A DNA stretch of 64,000 nucleotides from Flavobacterium sp. AED (GTDB lineage: Bacteria > Bacteroidota > Bacteroidia > Flavobacteriales > Flavobacteriaceae). This document shows positions 17,015-26,714 of the stretch, piece by piece. Made by a program: the position numbers and the translations under genes. Under the pieces are notes generated by a model. The model did not search any database, had not been told where the DNA came from, and was given only the letters and a program-made list of their open reading frames with translations. The stretch is from NCBI RefSeq assembly GCF_000812945.1, contig NZ_JSYM01000001.1, positions 1-64,000 of the forward strand, read 5' to 3'. Every line of letters begins with the position of its first letter. Within the stretch, counting starts at the first letter, position 1.

Positions 17015-17146
17015 GATAGGCTGTTATATATTAGATTAATTTTTCTTAGGAATGAGCGCTAAAGTCCCTTTTTACAGGAGGGTTAGGACTAAAATAGTTT
17101 TATTTTTTGGTTTAATCAAATGCTCAAAATTGCAAACATGTTAGGA

Positions 17147-17216
17147 AAAGTTGGGAGGCTTCGCAGCAATCCTGACTTTTAAGAACGTTATTTTTTTAAG
17201 GAACACTTCGCATAGC
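17147..17216. repeat. Dispersed repeat, AGGCTTCGC family, copy 3 (partial)
   Basis: It starts in AAGTTGGGAGGCTTCGCA and continues GCAATCCTGACTTTTAAG and CACTTCGCATAGCAGG, matching the second half of 15980-16080. Confidence 0.5.
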
Positions 17217-17293
17217 AGGATTGATTAATTACTGCAAAAATTAGATTTTTTTCATTCGACTGATGCATTATGAATTAATATGGTACCTTAAAA

Positions 17294-18277
17294 TTATTTA
17301 ATTCTATGTGCTCTTACCCCTTCGTTTGTAATCGTAATGGGTTTGATGAAACCTTGTTCGTCAAAAAACATTTCTTCTATGCACGTTTCTCTTGAATTGG
17401 CATCTGTTTCGGTAAGCGGTCTTCTGTGATAAACGATATAATATTGATTAGAATCAGGTGCTTTCATAACCGAATGATGCCCTGCTCCAGTAGCGATTTT
17501 AGGATCTTGTTGCAAGACCTTACCAATTCGCTTAAATGGTCCCATCGGAGAATCTGCAATGGCATACGCCACGCAATAATTGGGTCCGCCCCAGCCACCT
17601 TCGGACCACATAAAGTAATATTTGTTATTTCGGATAAACATAAAGGGTCCTTCAACATAATTTTCTGGGGTAATCTCTTTAAATACTGTTTTGTCTTTGA
17701 AAGGGATAAAACCAGTAAAATCTGGTTTCAATTTACCAATATTGCAATGTTTCCATCCTCCATAAATTAAATAATGTTGACCATCCTTATCTCTAAAAAC
17801 AAATTGATCAATAGGTTGTGCACCATTATAAAATTTATCTACTAATGGCTTTCCTAAATAATCTTTATAAGGCCCTTCAGGTTTAGATGCAACCGCTACA
17901 CCGATTCCTCCGATTTCAGTATCATTTTGAATGTCGTTAGCTCCAAAAAACAAAAAATATTTATTCTTGTTTTTAATGATTGACGGTGCCCACATCGCTT
18001 TTTTTGCCCATTTTACAGCAGTTGTATCTAAAACTTTAGCATGTTTTGTCCATTGGGTTAAATCAGAAGATGAAAACGCATCCAGAAAAACTTGTTTTTC
18101 ATAAGGCGCTGAAAAAGTGGGGTATATCCAGTACGTTTTATCAAAAATGATTCCTTCAGGATCGGCATACCAACCTTTAAAAATAGGATTGTTATTTTTT
18201 ATTTTATCAGCAACAGCATTTTGTGCACTTGTTTTTGAGCAAAAAATAATAAATAGTAATGCTAAAACTCTGTTCAT
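17294..18277 (-). CDS. Secreted glycoside hydrolase family 43 enzyme
   Basis: 327 residues with a signal peptide ('ALLFIIFCSKTSAQ', to about 19). The GH43 five-blade propeller residues are visible: catalytic base Asp39 in 'GWYADPEGII', the pKa-modulating Asp in 'AQPIDQFVF' and the acid Glu in 'YVEGPFMF'. 'MWAPSIIKNKNKYFLFF' and 'GAGHHSVMKAPDS' are also typical. GH43 enzymes are mostly alpha-L-arabinofuranosidases or beta-xylosidases; which one this is cannot be said. Normal single-domain length. Confidence 0.92.
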   Translation of the reverse strand: MNRVLALLFIIFCSKTSAQNAVADKIKNNNPIFKGWYADPEGIIFDKTYWIYPTFSAPYEKQVFLDAFSSSDLTQWTKHAKVLDTTAVKWAKKAMWAPSIIKNKNKYFLFFGANDIQNDTEIGGIGVAVASKPEGPYKDYLGKPLVDKFYNGAQPIDQFVFRDKDGQHYLIYGGWKHCNIGKLKPDFTGFIPFKDKTVFKEITPENYVEGPFMFIRNNKYYFMWSEGGWGGPNYCVAYAIADSPMGPFKRIGKVLQQDPKIATGAGHHSVMKAPDSNQYYIVYHRRPLTETDANSRETCIEEMFFDEQGFIKPITITNEGVRAHRIK

Positions 18278-18612
18278 GGTTTTTATTTTAAAAGTAAAAC
18301 AAATTTTCTAAAACCATTTACCGTAAAAGATATTTTTATCATTAATAATTTTACTCTTAATAAGATAGATATTAAATTAAAACTCAAATAATGGATATGA
18401 AAATAAAAACGGAGAGCATTTCGCGTAGCGGGGGGAGGAATCTCTGTTTGTTGCTCGCGTTTGTTGCGATTCCTTCTTCGTCGGAATGAGAAAATCATGG
18501 AGATTATTCCTTAACTTAATGACATTGAACGAGCGTCAGATTGGGGTAACTTCTTTTGATTCATCAATTTTACGGAAAACCGTAAACGCTATCTTTTTTA
18601 GTACAATTCCCT

Positions 18613-18738
18613 AGCCCTGATTACTTCCCTATGCTTTTATTTTAATTGGAGTTCAGTGAACTTCGTTTGTAGCGGCATCCTTTTTCTGTCCGCCGCGGCG
18701 GACAGAAAAAGATACAGCGAATAGCAGGAAATAGCTCC
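18613..18738. repeat. Palindromic repeat with conserved ends and variable stem, copy A
   Basis: Plus strand runs TAGCCCTGAT ... GTAGCGGCATC, stem, GATACAGCGAATAGCAGGA, ATAGCTCC. The stem is the perfect palindrome CTTTTTCTGTC CGCCG/CGGCG GACAGAAAAAG (about 18680-18711). Read in reverse, the ends match 'GGAGCTAATCCCGCTATCC' and 'ATCGGGGCTAA' of copies B-D (27517, 52374, 52917) while the stem sequence is unrelated. The remaining part of 18278-18849 carries a shorter palindrome (about 18439-18475, GGAATC...GATTCC) and the prfA promoter. Confidence 0.7.
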
Positions 18739-18794
18739 AGATTGCCACACAATTCGTTCCTCATTGTTCGCAATGACAATCTCAATTGTGAACC

Positions 18795-18825
18795 TTGCAA
18801 ACTGAATACTTTTTTCGTATTTTTG
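18795..18825 (+). promoter_or_regulatory. prfA promoter
   Basis: TTG at 18795-18797, a 20-base spacer and TATTTTTG at 18818-18825 match the Bacteroidetes -33/-7 promoter form. The start codon of prfA is 24 bases downstream of the -7 box. Confidence 0.7.
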
Positions 18826-18849
18826 CACTCCAAATAAAGGACTAAGAAA

Positions 18850-19926
18850 ATGTTAGATAGACTTCAAATAGTAAAACAACGTTTCGATGAGATATCGGAT
18901 TTGATCATTCAGCCGGATGTTATCTCTGATCAGAAGCGTTATGTGCAATTGAATCAAGAGTACAAAAGTTTAAAAGCTTTGGCTGAAAAGCGCGATGAAT
19001 ATGTTATTATCATGGCGAATATTGAAGAAGCAAACGAAATAATAGCGGATAACAGTGATGCAGATATGACCGAAATGGCCAAAATGCAACTGGATGAAGC
19101 GAAGGAAAGATTGCCGGAACTGGAAGATGAAATCAAGTTTATGTTGATTCCTAAGGACCCGGAAGATGCCAAAAATGTTATGGTGGAGATTCGTGCCGGA
19201 ACGGGTGGGGATGAAGCGAGTATTTTTGCAGGGGATTTATTCCGTATGTACACGAAATATTGTGAGAACCGTGGTTGGAGAACTTCGGTTGTAGATATGA
19301 ACGAAGGAACTTCGGGCGGTTTTAAAGAGGTGATTTTTGAAGTTACCGGTGAAGATGTTTACGGAACCTTGAAGTTTGAAGCGGGTGTTCACCGTGTACA
19401 ACGCGTACCACAAACGGAAACGCAAGGACGTGTGCACACATCAGCAGCGACTGTTATGGTATTGCCGGAAGCAGAAGAATTTGATGTTCAAATCGATATG
19501 AATGATGTACGTGTAGATTTCTTTTGCTCTTCAGGACCAGGTGGACAATCCGTAAATACAACCAAATCAGCGGTTCGTTTGACGCACATTCCAACCGGAT
19601 TAGTGGCCCAATGTCAGGATCAAAAATCACAACATAAAAATAAAGACAAGGCATTTGGTGTTTTGCGTTCCCGTTTATACGAACAGGAATTAGCCAAAAA
19701 ACAAGCCGAGGATGCTACCAAACGTACGTCTCAGGTAAGTTCTGGTGACCGTTCGGCTAAAATTCGTACCTACAATTACGCACAAGGTCGTGTAACGGAT
19801 CACCGTGTAGGTTTGACATTATACGATTTAGGAAATATCATGAATGGTGACATTCAGAAAATTGTTGACGAGCTAGCGTTAGTTAACAACATGGAAAAAT
19901 TGAAAGAAGCAAGCGAAGTATTTTAA
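18850..19926 (+). CDS. prfA: Peptide chain release factor 1
   Basis: 358 residues, standard RF1 length. The GGQ motif in '[20 protein letters not shown]' catalyses peptide release. The P-x-T stop-codon recognition tripeptide appears as PQT in '[18 protein letters not shown]', typical of RF1 (UAA/UAG) rather than RF2 (SPF). The N-terminal helical region (1-100) is intact. It is followed by pyrF after 180 bases; the spacer carries 'ATCCCGAAGCATCGGGAT', a small palindrome in a repeat rich in AACTTTGCG. Confidence 0.97.
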   Translation: MLDRLQIVKQRFDEISDLIIQPDVISDQKRYVQLNQEYKSLKALAEKRDEYVIIMANIEEANEIIADNSDADMTEMAKMQLDEAKERLPELEDEIKFMLIPKDPEDAKNVMVEIRAGTGGDEASIFAGDLFRMYTKYCENRGWRTSVVDMNEGTSGGFKEVIFEVTGEDVYGTLKFEAGVHRVQRVPQTETQGRVHTSAATVMVLPEAEEFDVQIDMNDVRVDFFCSSGPGGQSVNTTKSAVRLTHIPTGLVAQCQDQKSQHKNKDKAFGVLRSRLYEQELAKKQAEDATKRTSQVSSGDRSAKIRTYNYAQGRVTDHRVGLTLYDLGNIMNGDIQKIVDELALVNNMEKLKEASEVF

Positions 19927-20109
19927 TAAGTACTAAGGGAAAAGAATTAAGTATTAAGAAGTGTCGGACTGGATTTAGTTTGGCACTTTTTTTTGAAATT
20001 AATTTCTGACTTTGCGTCTCTGTAAGAAATAATAAACAGATTAAATTTTTGTAAACTTTGCGAATCCCGAAGCATCGGGATTGCGAACTTTGCGGTTAAA
20101 TACACAACA

Positions 20110-20922
20110 ATGACTACACAACAACTTATTGAGCAAATCAAAATCAAGAAATCATTCCTAGCTGTAGGATTAGATGTTGATTTGAATAAAATTCCACAAC
20201 ATTTACTAGAACTGGAAGATCCTATTTTCGAATTCAATAAAGCGATAATTGATGCGACCCATGATTTAGCAGTAGCTTACAAGCCTAATACTGCTTTTTA
20301 TGAAGCTTACGGAATAAAAGGTTGGATGTCGTTGCAAAAAACAATTAACTACATCAACTCAACTTATCCCGATATCTTCACGATTGCGGATGCCAAACGT
20401 GGCGATATTGGAAATACGTCTTCGATGTATGCCAAAGCTTTTTTTGAAGATTTAAACTTTGACAGCGTTACTGTTGCTCCTTATATGGGGAAAGATTCGG
20501 TAGAGCCTTTTCTAGCGTTCGAAAATAAACATACGATTATGTTGGCTTTGACTTCAAACGAAGGTGCGTTCGATTTTCAGACTTTAAACGTTGATGGGAA
20601 AGAATTGTACAAACAGGTATTAGAAACGTCTAAAACGTGGAAAAACAGTGAAAACCTGATGTATGTTGTAGGTGCTACCAAAGCGGAATATTTTACTGAA
20701 ATCCGTAAAATTGTTCCTGACAGTTTCTTGCTTGTTCCCGGAGTAGGCGCGCAAGGCGGAAGTTTAGCTGAAGTTTGTAAATACGGTATGAATGCCAATG
20801 TAGGTTTGCTGATTAATTCTTCCAGAGCGATTATTTATGCTTCAAACGGAACTGATTTTGTTGAAAAAGCAAGAGAAGAAGCGTTGAATATGCAACAGGA
20901 AATGGCAGCGATATTAGGTTAA
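20110..20922 (+). CDS. pyrF: Orotidine 5'-phosphate decarboxylase
   Basis: 270 residues, the longer type-2 PyrF form. The catalytic D-x-K-x-x-D array is in '[17 protein letters not shown]'. '[14 protein letters not shown]' near the N-terminus and '[20 protein letters not shown]' with '[10 protein letters not shown]' near the C-terminus form the phosphate site. It makes UMP from OMP in the cytoplasm. The next gene starts 72 bases downstream. Confidence 0.97.
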   Translation: MTTQQLIEQIKIKKSFLAVGLDVDLNKIPQHLLELEDPIFEFNKAIIDATHDLAVAYKPNTAFYEAYGIKGWMSLQKTINYINSTYPDIFTIADAKRGDIGNTSSMYAKAFFEDLNFDSVTVAPYMGKDSVEPFLAFENKHTIMLALTSNEGAFDFQTLNVDGKELYKQVLETSKTWKNSENLMYVVGATKAEYFTEIRKIVPDSFLLVPGVGAQGGSLAEVCKYGMNANVGLLINSSRAIIYASNGTDFVEKAREEALNMQQEMAAILG

Positions 20923-20994
20923 TGATGTTTAAAGTCTAATGTTTAAAGTTGCTCCACTTTGAACGTTAAACCTTTTAAACTTTAAACAAAAAAC

Positions 20995-21789
20995 ATGAAA
21001 ACTCTAACTGACCAACTCGGAACTTCCCATTCTTTTGAAACGTCGCCCAAACGCATCATTTCATTAGTTCCTTCCCAAACGGAATTATTGTATGATTTAG
21101 GTTTGGAAGACCGAATTGTTGGGATTACAAAGTTCTGTGTGCATCCGTATCATTTTAAGTCCACAAAGAAAATTGTTGGCGGAACCAAGAAAGTGCATTA
21201 TGAAAAAATCAGATTGTTGCAACCCGATATCATCATTTGTAATAAAGAGGAAAATACACAAGAAATTGTAGCGGAGTTGCGTAAAATTTGTCCGGTTTGG
21301 GTGACGAATATCATCACCATTGAAGACAATTTTCAAATGATTACCGACTTTGGCCAGCTATTCAATTGCAGAACCGAAGCCCAGAAATGGAACGATAAAT
21401 TGGCTTTTGCCCTGAGCGATTTTAAAAACTTCGTTAAGGATATACCCGTTAAAAAAGCAGCGTATTTCATTTGGAAAAATCCTTTTATGGTCGCTGGTTC
21501 CGATAATTTCATCAATGAATTATTGAAACTGAATCATTTTGAAAACATTTATCAGAACAAGGGACGTTATCCGGAAATCGAACTCAAAAAAATGCGTTTA
21601 GAAGGTGATCCGGATTTGGTTTTTCTATCCTCAGAGCCTTTTCCTTTCAAGGAAGAAGATGCTTTTGAAATAGGCCGTTTCACGCATCATGCAAAAACGG
21701 TATTTGTAGACGGGGAAATGTTTTCCTGGTATGGAAGTCGCTTGCTAAAAGCGTTTGACTATTTTAAAAAAATACATCAAAAATTATAG
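20995..21789 (+). CDS. BtuF-like helical-backbone metal receptor without signal peptide
   Basis: 264 residues of the vitamin B12/metal substrate-binding family: 'RIISLVPSQTELLYDLGLEDRIVGITKFCVHP', then 'LQPDIIICNKEENTQEIV' and 'DLVFLSSEPFPF...'. A periplasmic binding protein would need a signal peptide, but the protein begins 'MKTLTDQLGTSHSFETSPKR' with no hydrophobic segment and no Met upstream in a better context. It is therefore predicted cytosolic. No ABC permease or ATPase is near. Perhaps it serves as a metallophore- or cobalamin-binding protein inside the cell; this is not established. Confidence 0.85.
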   Translation: MKTLTDQLGTSHSFETSPKRIISLVPSQTELLYDLGLEDRIVGITKFCVHPYHFKSTKKIVGGTKKVHYEKIRLLQPDIIICNKEENTQEIVAELRKICPVWVTNIITIEDNFQMITDFGQLFNCRTEAQKWNDKLAFALSDFKNFVKDIPVKKAAYFIWKNPFMVAGSDNFINELLKLNHFENIYQNKGRYPEIELKKMRLEGDPDLVFLSSEPFPFKEEDAFEIGRFTHHAKTVFVDGEMFSWYGSRLLKAFDYFKKIHQKL

Positions 21790-21933
21790 TTCACATTCTT
21801 CCAGAACTAATTCTTCCTTAGCAACGGCAGGCTTTGAAGTGCTTTTTTTCGTTTCGAAATTTTGTTCAGCAAGTAGTTGGTATTCTCTTTTAAGCTTTTC
21901 TATTTCACTTTTCTCTTTCAATAATCCAATCAT
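21784..21933 (-). CDS. Small Lacal_2735-like protein
   Basis: 49 residues: starts 'MIGLLKEKSEIEKLKREYQL', continues 'LAEQNFETKKSTS' and ends 'ELVLEECEL'. The N-terminus (hydrophobic start, then a charged helix) resembles the small flavobacterial proteins annotated Lacal_2735 family, although shorter. On the minus strand a good -7 box TAAATTTG lies about 20 bases before the ATG. Its stop overlaps the last 6 bases of the convergent 20995-21789 gene. Function unknown. Confidence 0.65.
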   Translation of the reverse strand: MIGLLKEKSEIEKLKREYQLLAEQNFETKKSTSKPAVAKEELVLEECEL

Positions 21934-22041
21934 CGGTGTAATTTTTTGGCAAATTTACGTTTTACAATTGTTAAATTAGCATTAATATATGTTAAGATTG
22001 GGATTTAAAATTAAAGTTCTATTTTTACAAAAAATAAGAAC

Positions 22042-22827
22042 GTGATTAATTATACCATTTACGAAAATAAAAATACCGATCAGTGGGTAACTTTTGTGCA
22101 TGGTGCCGGCGGAAGTTCTTCTATCTGGTTCAAACAAATACGCGATTTCAAAAAGCAGTATAATATATTGCTATTGGATTTGCGTGGTCACGGGGAATCA
22201 AAACCGACCTTAAAAACGGCTTTCAAACAGCACTATACTTTTTCGGCTTTGGCTAATGATATTTTGGAAGTCTTAGACTTTCTTAAAATAAAAAAATCAC
22301 ATTTTGTTGGGATTTCATTGGGTACCATACTCATCAGACAATTAGCTGAAATGTATCCGGAACGTGTTCAAAGTATGATTCTTGGCGGTGCCATCCTGAA
22401 AATGAATTTCCGTTCTCAAGTATTGATGCGATTGGGGAATATGTTTAAGTATGTATTGCCTTATTTGGTTTTATATCAATTTTTTGCCTTTGTCATTATG
22501 CCTAAAAAAAGTCACAAGCAATCGCGTGTCCTTTTTATAAACGAGGCCAAAAAATTATACCAGAAAGAATTTATTAAATGGTTTAAACTCACTGCCGAAA
22601 TTAATCCAGTTCTCAAATGGTTTCGTCAAGTCGAATTGAATATTCCTACGCTTTATGTTATGGGTGAAGAGGATTATATGTTCTTGCCGTCTGTTAGAAA
22701 GGTTGTCGAAAATCATTATAAATCTTCTAAACTTTTTGTGATAGAAAAATGTGGGCATGTGGTCAATGTGGAACAACCTAATGTTTTCAACGATGCCGTC
22801 CTTTCTTTTATAAATACAGCTCAATAA
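22042..22827 (+). CDS. Alpha/beta-fold hydrolase
   Basis: 261 residues starting at a GTG (no ATG fits; the frame gives 'MINYTIYENKNTDQWVTFVHG'). The oxyanion region is 'VHGAGGSSSIWF', the nucleophile Ser is in 'FVGISLGTILIRQL', Asp in 'VMGEEDYMFLP' and His in 'KCGHVVNVEQP'. Cytoplasmic, family-typical length. The substrate is unknown. A terminator follows directly. Confidence 0.88.
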   Translation: MINYTIYENKNTDQWVTFVHGAGGSSSIWFKQIRDFKKQYNILLLDLRGHGESKPTLKTAFKQHYTFSALANDILEVLDFLKIKKSHFVGISLGTILIRQLAEMYPERVQSMILGGAILKMNFRSQVLMRLGNMFKYVLPYLVLYQFFAFVIMPKKSHKQSRVLFINEAKKLYQKEFIKWFKLTAEINPVLKWFRQVELNIPTLYVMGEEDYMFLPSVRKVVENHYKSSKLFVIEKCGHVVNVEQPNVFNDAVLSFINTAQ

Positions 22828-22830
22828 AAA

Positions 22831-22856
22831 AATGCCTGCATTATAAATGCAGGCAA
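22831..22856 (+). terminator. Terminator after the hydrolase gene
   Basis: TGCCTGCATT, a short loop and AATGCAGGCA form a 10-bp stem 4 bases past the stop. The run after it is only moderately T-rich. The following 320 bases before katA (22860-23183) hold no other gene; a small imperfect hairpin GGTTCCG...CGGAATC is at about 23008. Confidence 0.7.
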
Positions 22857-23183
22857 TTCTTTAACTAACCAAAACCAAAATAATAAATAACCAGTTTATT
22901 ACCCTGCAAAGATCACACATAAGCGAGTGTTTTGCTGTTAAGATTTTGTTATTACTTTGTTGTATATACGTTAAGTTTTTTAACTTTATTCTGTTATTAC
23001 CGGTTAACGGTTCCGTTTCGGAATCAACTTTTAAATTACCCCAATTTTACTTATTCAAATTTAATCCTCTTTTGTTGAAAAAACGCAGACCGTTTTTTTG
23101 ATACTGTTTTATAGGCACTGTCAATTTTGTTTGTGTTTTTAAGTTTTGCTATTGCTTGATGAGAACTATTAAATCGTATTAAT

Positions 23184-24668
23184 ATGAAATCACATGAAAA
23201 ACTTACAACAGCATCCGGGAGACCATTTGTAGAAAACGAAAATTCTCAATCGGTAGGTTCACGAGGACCTTTACTATTGCAGGATTATATTCTTCACGAA
23301 AAAATGGCTCATTTTAACAGAGAACGCATTCCGGAACGGGTCGTGCATGCAAAAGGTTCGGGAGCATTTGGGACATTTACCGTAACACACGATATCACTA
23401 AATATACCAAAGCTAAAATTTTTTCTGAAATTGGAAAAGAAACTAAATTAGTGCTTCGATTTTCAACGGTGGGAGGTGAAAGAGGCTCGGCTGATACGGA
23501 AAGAGATCCACGAGGCTTTGCCATGAAATTTTACACCGAAGACGGTAATTGGGATTTAGTAGGCAATAATACACCCGTTTTCTTTGTCAAAGACCCCAAA
23601 AAATTTGGAGATTTTATACACACCCAAAAACGAGATCCGTATACCAATATGAAATCGCCTACGATGATGTGGGATTACTGGTCGCTGAATCCAGAAAGTT
23701 TGCATCAGGTATTGATACTCATGTCAGATCGAGGAACTCCGTTTGGGTATCGTCATATGAATGGGTATGGCAGTCATACGTATTCTATGATTAATGGGGC
23801 TAATGAAAGAGTGTATGTAAAATTCCATTTCAAAACAGCCCAGGGAATTAAAAATTTCAGTAATGAAGAAGCGGCAGAAATGAAATCTCGTGATATGGAT
23901 TTTGCTCAGCGTGATTTGTTTGAGAATATTGATGAAGGAAATTTTCCACAATGGAATTTACAAATTCAAGTCATGACGGAAGAGCAGGCCAATTCGCAAG
24001 ACTATTATTTGAACCCTTTTGATTTAACTAAAGTTTGGCCTCATGGCGATTTTCCGTTGATTGACGTTGGCGTTTTAGAATTAAATCAAAATCCACATAA
24101 TTACTTTCAGGATATTGAGCAAGTAGCATTTGCTCCAGCACATATTGTGGATGGAATTGGGTATTCCCCTGATAAAATGTTGCAAGGTCGATTGTTGTCG
24201 TATCCTGATGCACAACGCTATCGTTTGGGAACAAATTATGAGCAAATTCCAGTAAACCGTTGTCCGTTTGCCACCAATAATTACCAACGGGATGGACAAA
24301 TGCGCGTGGATGGAAATGGAGGAAGTTATCCAAATTATTTTCCAAACAGTTTTGATGAAATGGAAATAGATCAAGCGTATAAAGAACCTCCATTGGAAAT
24401 TTTTAGTAATTTTGCGGATTGGTACGATAGAAATTGCGAAGGTGAAAATGACCATTATACACAACCGGGTAATTTATTTAAAATTATGACTCCGGAGCAA
24501 CAACAAAATACGATTAACAATATTATTACACACATGTCCGGTATCGAAGGTCCTAAAAAAGAGGAAATAGTTAACCGTCAATTGAGTCATTGGTATAGAG
24601 CTGATGGTCGAATAGGAGCGGGAGTTGCTGCAGGATTAGGAGTAGACGTTGATTTGTTAGAAAGATAA
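23184..24668 (+). CDS. katA: Catalase (small-subunit, clade 3 type)
   Basis: 494 residues, typical of small-subunit monofunctional catalases that split H2O2. The distal His55 is in '[12 protein letters not shown]', the distal Asn in '[15 protein letters not shown]' (about 128), and the proximal haem-ligand Tyr in '[14 protein letters not shown]'. '[21 protein letters not shown]' is also characteristic. No signal peptide. Long 5' spacer without a recognisable OxyR site. The VOC gene follows 19 bases after the stop and is probably co-transcribed. Confidence 0.97.
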   Translation: MKSHEKLTTASGRPFVENENSQSVGSRGPLLLQDYILHEKMAHFNRERIPERVVHAKGSGAFGTFTVTHDITKYTKAKIFSEIGKETKLVLRFSTVGGERGSADTERDPRGFAMKFYTEDGNWDLVGNNTPVFFVKDPKKFGDFIHTQKRDPYTNMKSPTMMWDYWSLNPESLHQVLILMSDRGTPFGYRHMNGYGSHTYSMINGANERVYVKFHFKTAQGIKNFSNEEAAEMKSRDMDFAQRDLFENIDEGNFPQWNLQIQVMTEEQANSQDYYLNPFDLTKVWPHGDFPLIDVGVLELNQNPHNYFQDIEQVAFAPAHIVDGIGYSPDKMLQGRLLSYPDAQRYRLGTNYEQIPVNRCPFATNNYQRDGQMRVDGNGGSYPNYFPNSFDEMEIDQAYKEPPLEIFSNFADWYDRNCEGENDHYTQPGNLFKIMTPEQQQNTINNIITHMSGIEGPKKEEIVNRQLSHWYRADGRIGAGVAAGLGVDVDLLER

Positions 24669-24687
24669 TTAGTTTCAATTGAATAGA

Positions 24688-25344
24688 ATGAATATACTCG
24701 AACTTGAATTACTAACAGATGCCCTCAGTGAAACGGAAGTGTTTTATAACAACGTCATCGGGTTAAAAACTATTTCGAAAAGCAATTCGAGTATTACATT
24801 TGCAGTGGGTGTAACACAACTAACTTTCAGGTCTTGTAAAAATTTAAAGCCAGTGTATCATTTTGCTTTTGATATACCCAATAATAAGTTGATGGAAGCT
24901 TTTGCCTGGATAGAAAAGAAAACAGAAATTCTAGCTGTAATTCCACCCCAAAAAATTGCCGATTTTTATAACTGGAATGCCAAGTCTTTTTATTTCTATG
25001 ATAATAATGGAAATATTCTAGAATTTATTGCTCGTTTCAGTTTGGATAATGCTTCAGAGAAATCATTTGACGGTTTGTCAATTGTATCCGTAAGCGAGAT
25101 CGGTTTTGTTACCAAAAATGTTTCACAGCTCAGTGATGAAATTTGTAAAAAGTATGCTCTTTCAGTATTTCCGAAGCAACCCAAGCTAAATAAATTTATT
25201 GTTCTGGGAACGGATACAGGACTTTTTATTCTGGTGGAAGAAAACCGGGATTGGTACCCAACGCATAAAAAAGCAAAATCGTTTTGGACTAAAGTAGTAT
25301 TTGATAATAATGGGGAAACGATGGAAATTGAAGCTTCTGGTTAA
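24688..25344 (+). CDS. VOC (glyoxalase/dioxygenase-fold) protein
   Basis: 218 residues from the ATG at 24688; a TTG nine bases earlier is also in frame but less likely. Two VOC-like halves are visible: 'NILELELLTDALSETEVFYNNVIGL' with 'NGNILEFIARF', then 'VSEIGFVTKNVSQLSDEICKKY' with 'GLFILVEENRDWYP'. The fold binds a metal and acts in isomerisation, dioxygenation or resistance. The substrate is unknown. It follows katA closely. Confidence 0.8.
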   Translation: MNILELELLTDALSETEVFYNNVIGLKTISKSNSSITFAVGVTQLTFRSCKNLKPVYHFAFDIPNNKLMEAFAWIEKKTEILAVIPPQKIADFYNWNAKSFYFYDNNGNILEFIARFSLDNASEKSFDGLSIVSVSEIGFVTKNVSQLSDEICKKYALSVFPKQPKLNKFIVLGTDTGLFILVEENRDWYPTHKKAKSFWTKVVFDNNGETMEIEASG

Positions 25345-25364
25345 AAGCGGATTATCGAAATTAA

Positions 25365-25544
25365 GGGTTTAAATGTGCCGTTAGGCACTAAATCTTGGTA
25401 GAAAACATGAATTGGAGCGAATTTATCGTGCCGTAGGTACGCAACATTTATCGTTTTGTTGCGTACCTACGGCACGCTAACGAATTTTAAATCTACTTAC
25501 TACCTATATTTAGTACCTAACGGCACAAAAAAGACTTTGAACCC
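25365..25544. repeat. Nested inverted-repeat element of about 180 bp
   Basis: Three nested pairs. Ends: GGGTTTAAA (25365-25373) with TTTGAACCC (25536-25544), 8 of 9. Middle: GTGCCGTTAGGCACTAAAT (25375-25393) with the complement of ATTTAGTACCTAACGGCAC, 18 of 19. Core: CGTGCCGTAGGTACGCAACA (25427-25446) with its perfect complement at 25457-25476, loop of 10. It lies between convergent genes and carries no reading frame of note. It looks like a small non-autonomous mobile element or a bidirectional terminator. Confidence 0.75.
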
Positions 25545-25610
25545 TTGATTCTATTAATAATCAAAAAATGCTCGTCAAAAGTGAGTGTTTTTTTTAACAG
25601 TTTTTATAAG

Positions 25611-25650
25611 GTTTCGGCTCCCTATCCTTTGGAGAGGGCCGGGGTGAGGA
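25611..25650. repeat. Dispersed repeat, TTTGGAGAG type, copy 2
   Basis: Bases 25611-25636 match 2053-2078 at 25 of 26. It is followed by GGCCGGGGTGAGGAT. It lies immediately past the stop of purU on the minus strand, as copy 1 lies past the stop of the reductase gene. Confidence 0.55.
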
Positions 25651-25652
25651 TA

Positions 25653-26507
25653 TTAAGAAAACACTACCGTTTTGTTATTGTAAACCATTGTTTTTCGCTC
25701 TGCATGCAATTTTATGGCTCTTGCCAAAACCATACGTTCCAAATCTCGTCCTTTCATAATAAAATCTTCTATGGAATGGCTGTGTGAAACTCTGGCAATA
25801 TCTTGTTCAATAATTGGACCTTCATCTAATTCTTCGGTTACATAATGACTGGTGGCACCAATAATTTTCACGCCGCGTTTAAAAGCCGAATGATAGGGTT
25901 TCGCTCCAGGAAATGCCGGAAGAAAGGAATGATGAATATTGATAATTAGATTTTTGTACTGCGCAATCAAATTGGGTGTGATAATTTGCATGTAGCGTGC
26001 CAAAACAATAAAGTCGATATTATACTGCTTCAGTAAATCAATTTGCTTTTGTTCGCCTTCAGCCTTAATGTCTTTGGTAAAAGGAACATAATGAAACGGA
26101 ATAGAAAAACGTTCCGCCACTGATTTCAAATCCTCATGGTTGCTTATGATTAATGGAATTTCAAGAGGCAATTCTCCAGCGCTGTATCGTCCTAAAATAT
26201 CATACAAACAATGGTCGTATTTAGAAACAAACAAAGCCATTTTTGGTTTTTCGTCTTGGGTGTACATTTCCCAAGACATATTAAATGGAGTTGCTAAATT
26301 AGCCTGAAAATGAATTTTAATTGCTTCAATATCCCAGTTTTTTGCACTGAACTCACATTCCAAACGCATGAAAAACACATTTTCATCGGCATCCACATGT
26401 TGGTCCAGATAGATAATATTACCGTCAATGGATGCGATATAATTGGTAACAGAGGCAATAATTGCTTTTTGGTCTTCGCAATGTATAAGTATGGTAATTT
26501 TTTGCAT
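25653..26507 (-). CDS. purU: Formyltetrahydrofolate deformylase
   Basis: 284 residues. An N-terminal ACT domain ('KITILIHCEDQKAIIASVTNYIASIDGNI', 1-80) is followed by the formyltransferase-like domain with 'FIVLARYMQIITPNLIAQYKN', 'INIHHSFLPAFPGAKPYHSAF' and 'ATSHYVTEELDEGPIIEQD'. It hydrolyses 10-formyl-THF to formate and THF, supplying formate for purine synthesis and balancing one-carbon pools. The ACT domain likely senses Met/Gly as in E. coli. Cytoplasmic single gene. Confidence 0.95.
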   Translation of the reverse strand: MQKITILIHCEDQKAIIASVTNYIASIDGNIIYLDQHVDADENVFFMRLECEFSAKNWDIEAIKIHFQANLATPFNMSWEMYTQDEKPKMALFVSKYDHCLYDILGRYSAGELPLEIPLIISNHEDLKSVAERFSIPFHYVPFTKDIKAEGEQKQIDLLKQYNIDFIVLARYMQIITPNLIAQYKNLIINIHHSFLPAFPGAKPYHSAFKRGVKIIGATSHYVTEELDEGPIIEQDIARVSHSHSIEDFIMKGRDLERMVLARAIKLHAERKTMVYNNKTVVFS

Positions 26508-26714
26508 TTGATATATCTCTTTCTACTTTAGTCCGTATAGTGTTTTTCAAAACTAAACTTATTTCTTTTTATAAAAAAATTTGATTTTAGTATTTATGTT
26601 TTAAAAATAGGAACAGTTTATCCGTAAAAACAAACACCTAACCCCTCTTAAGAGTGGAATTCGATTCTGCTAACATTAAATGTTTAGTTGTTTTTAGCAA
26701 ATAAAGCGATTAAA

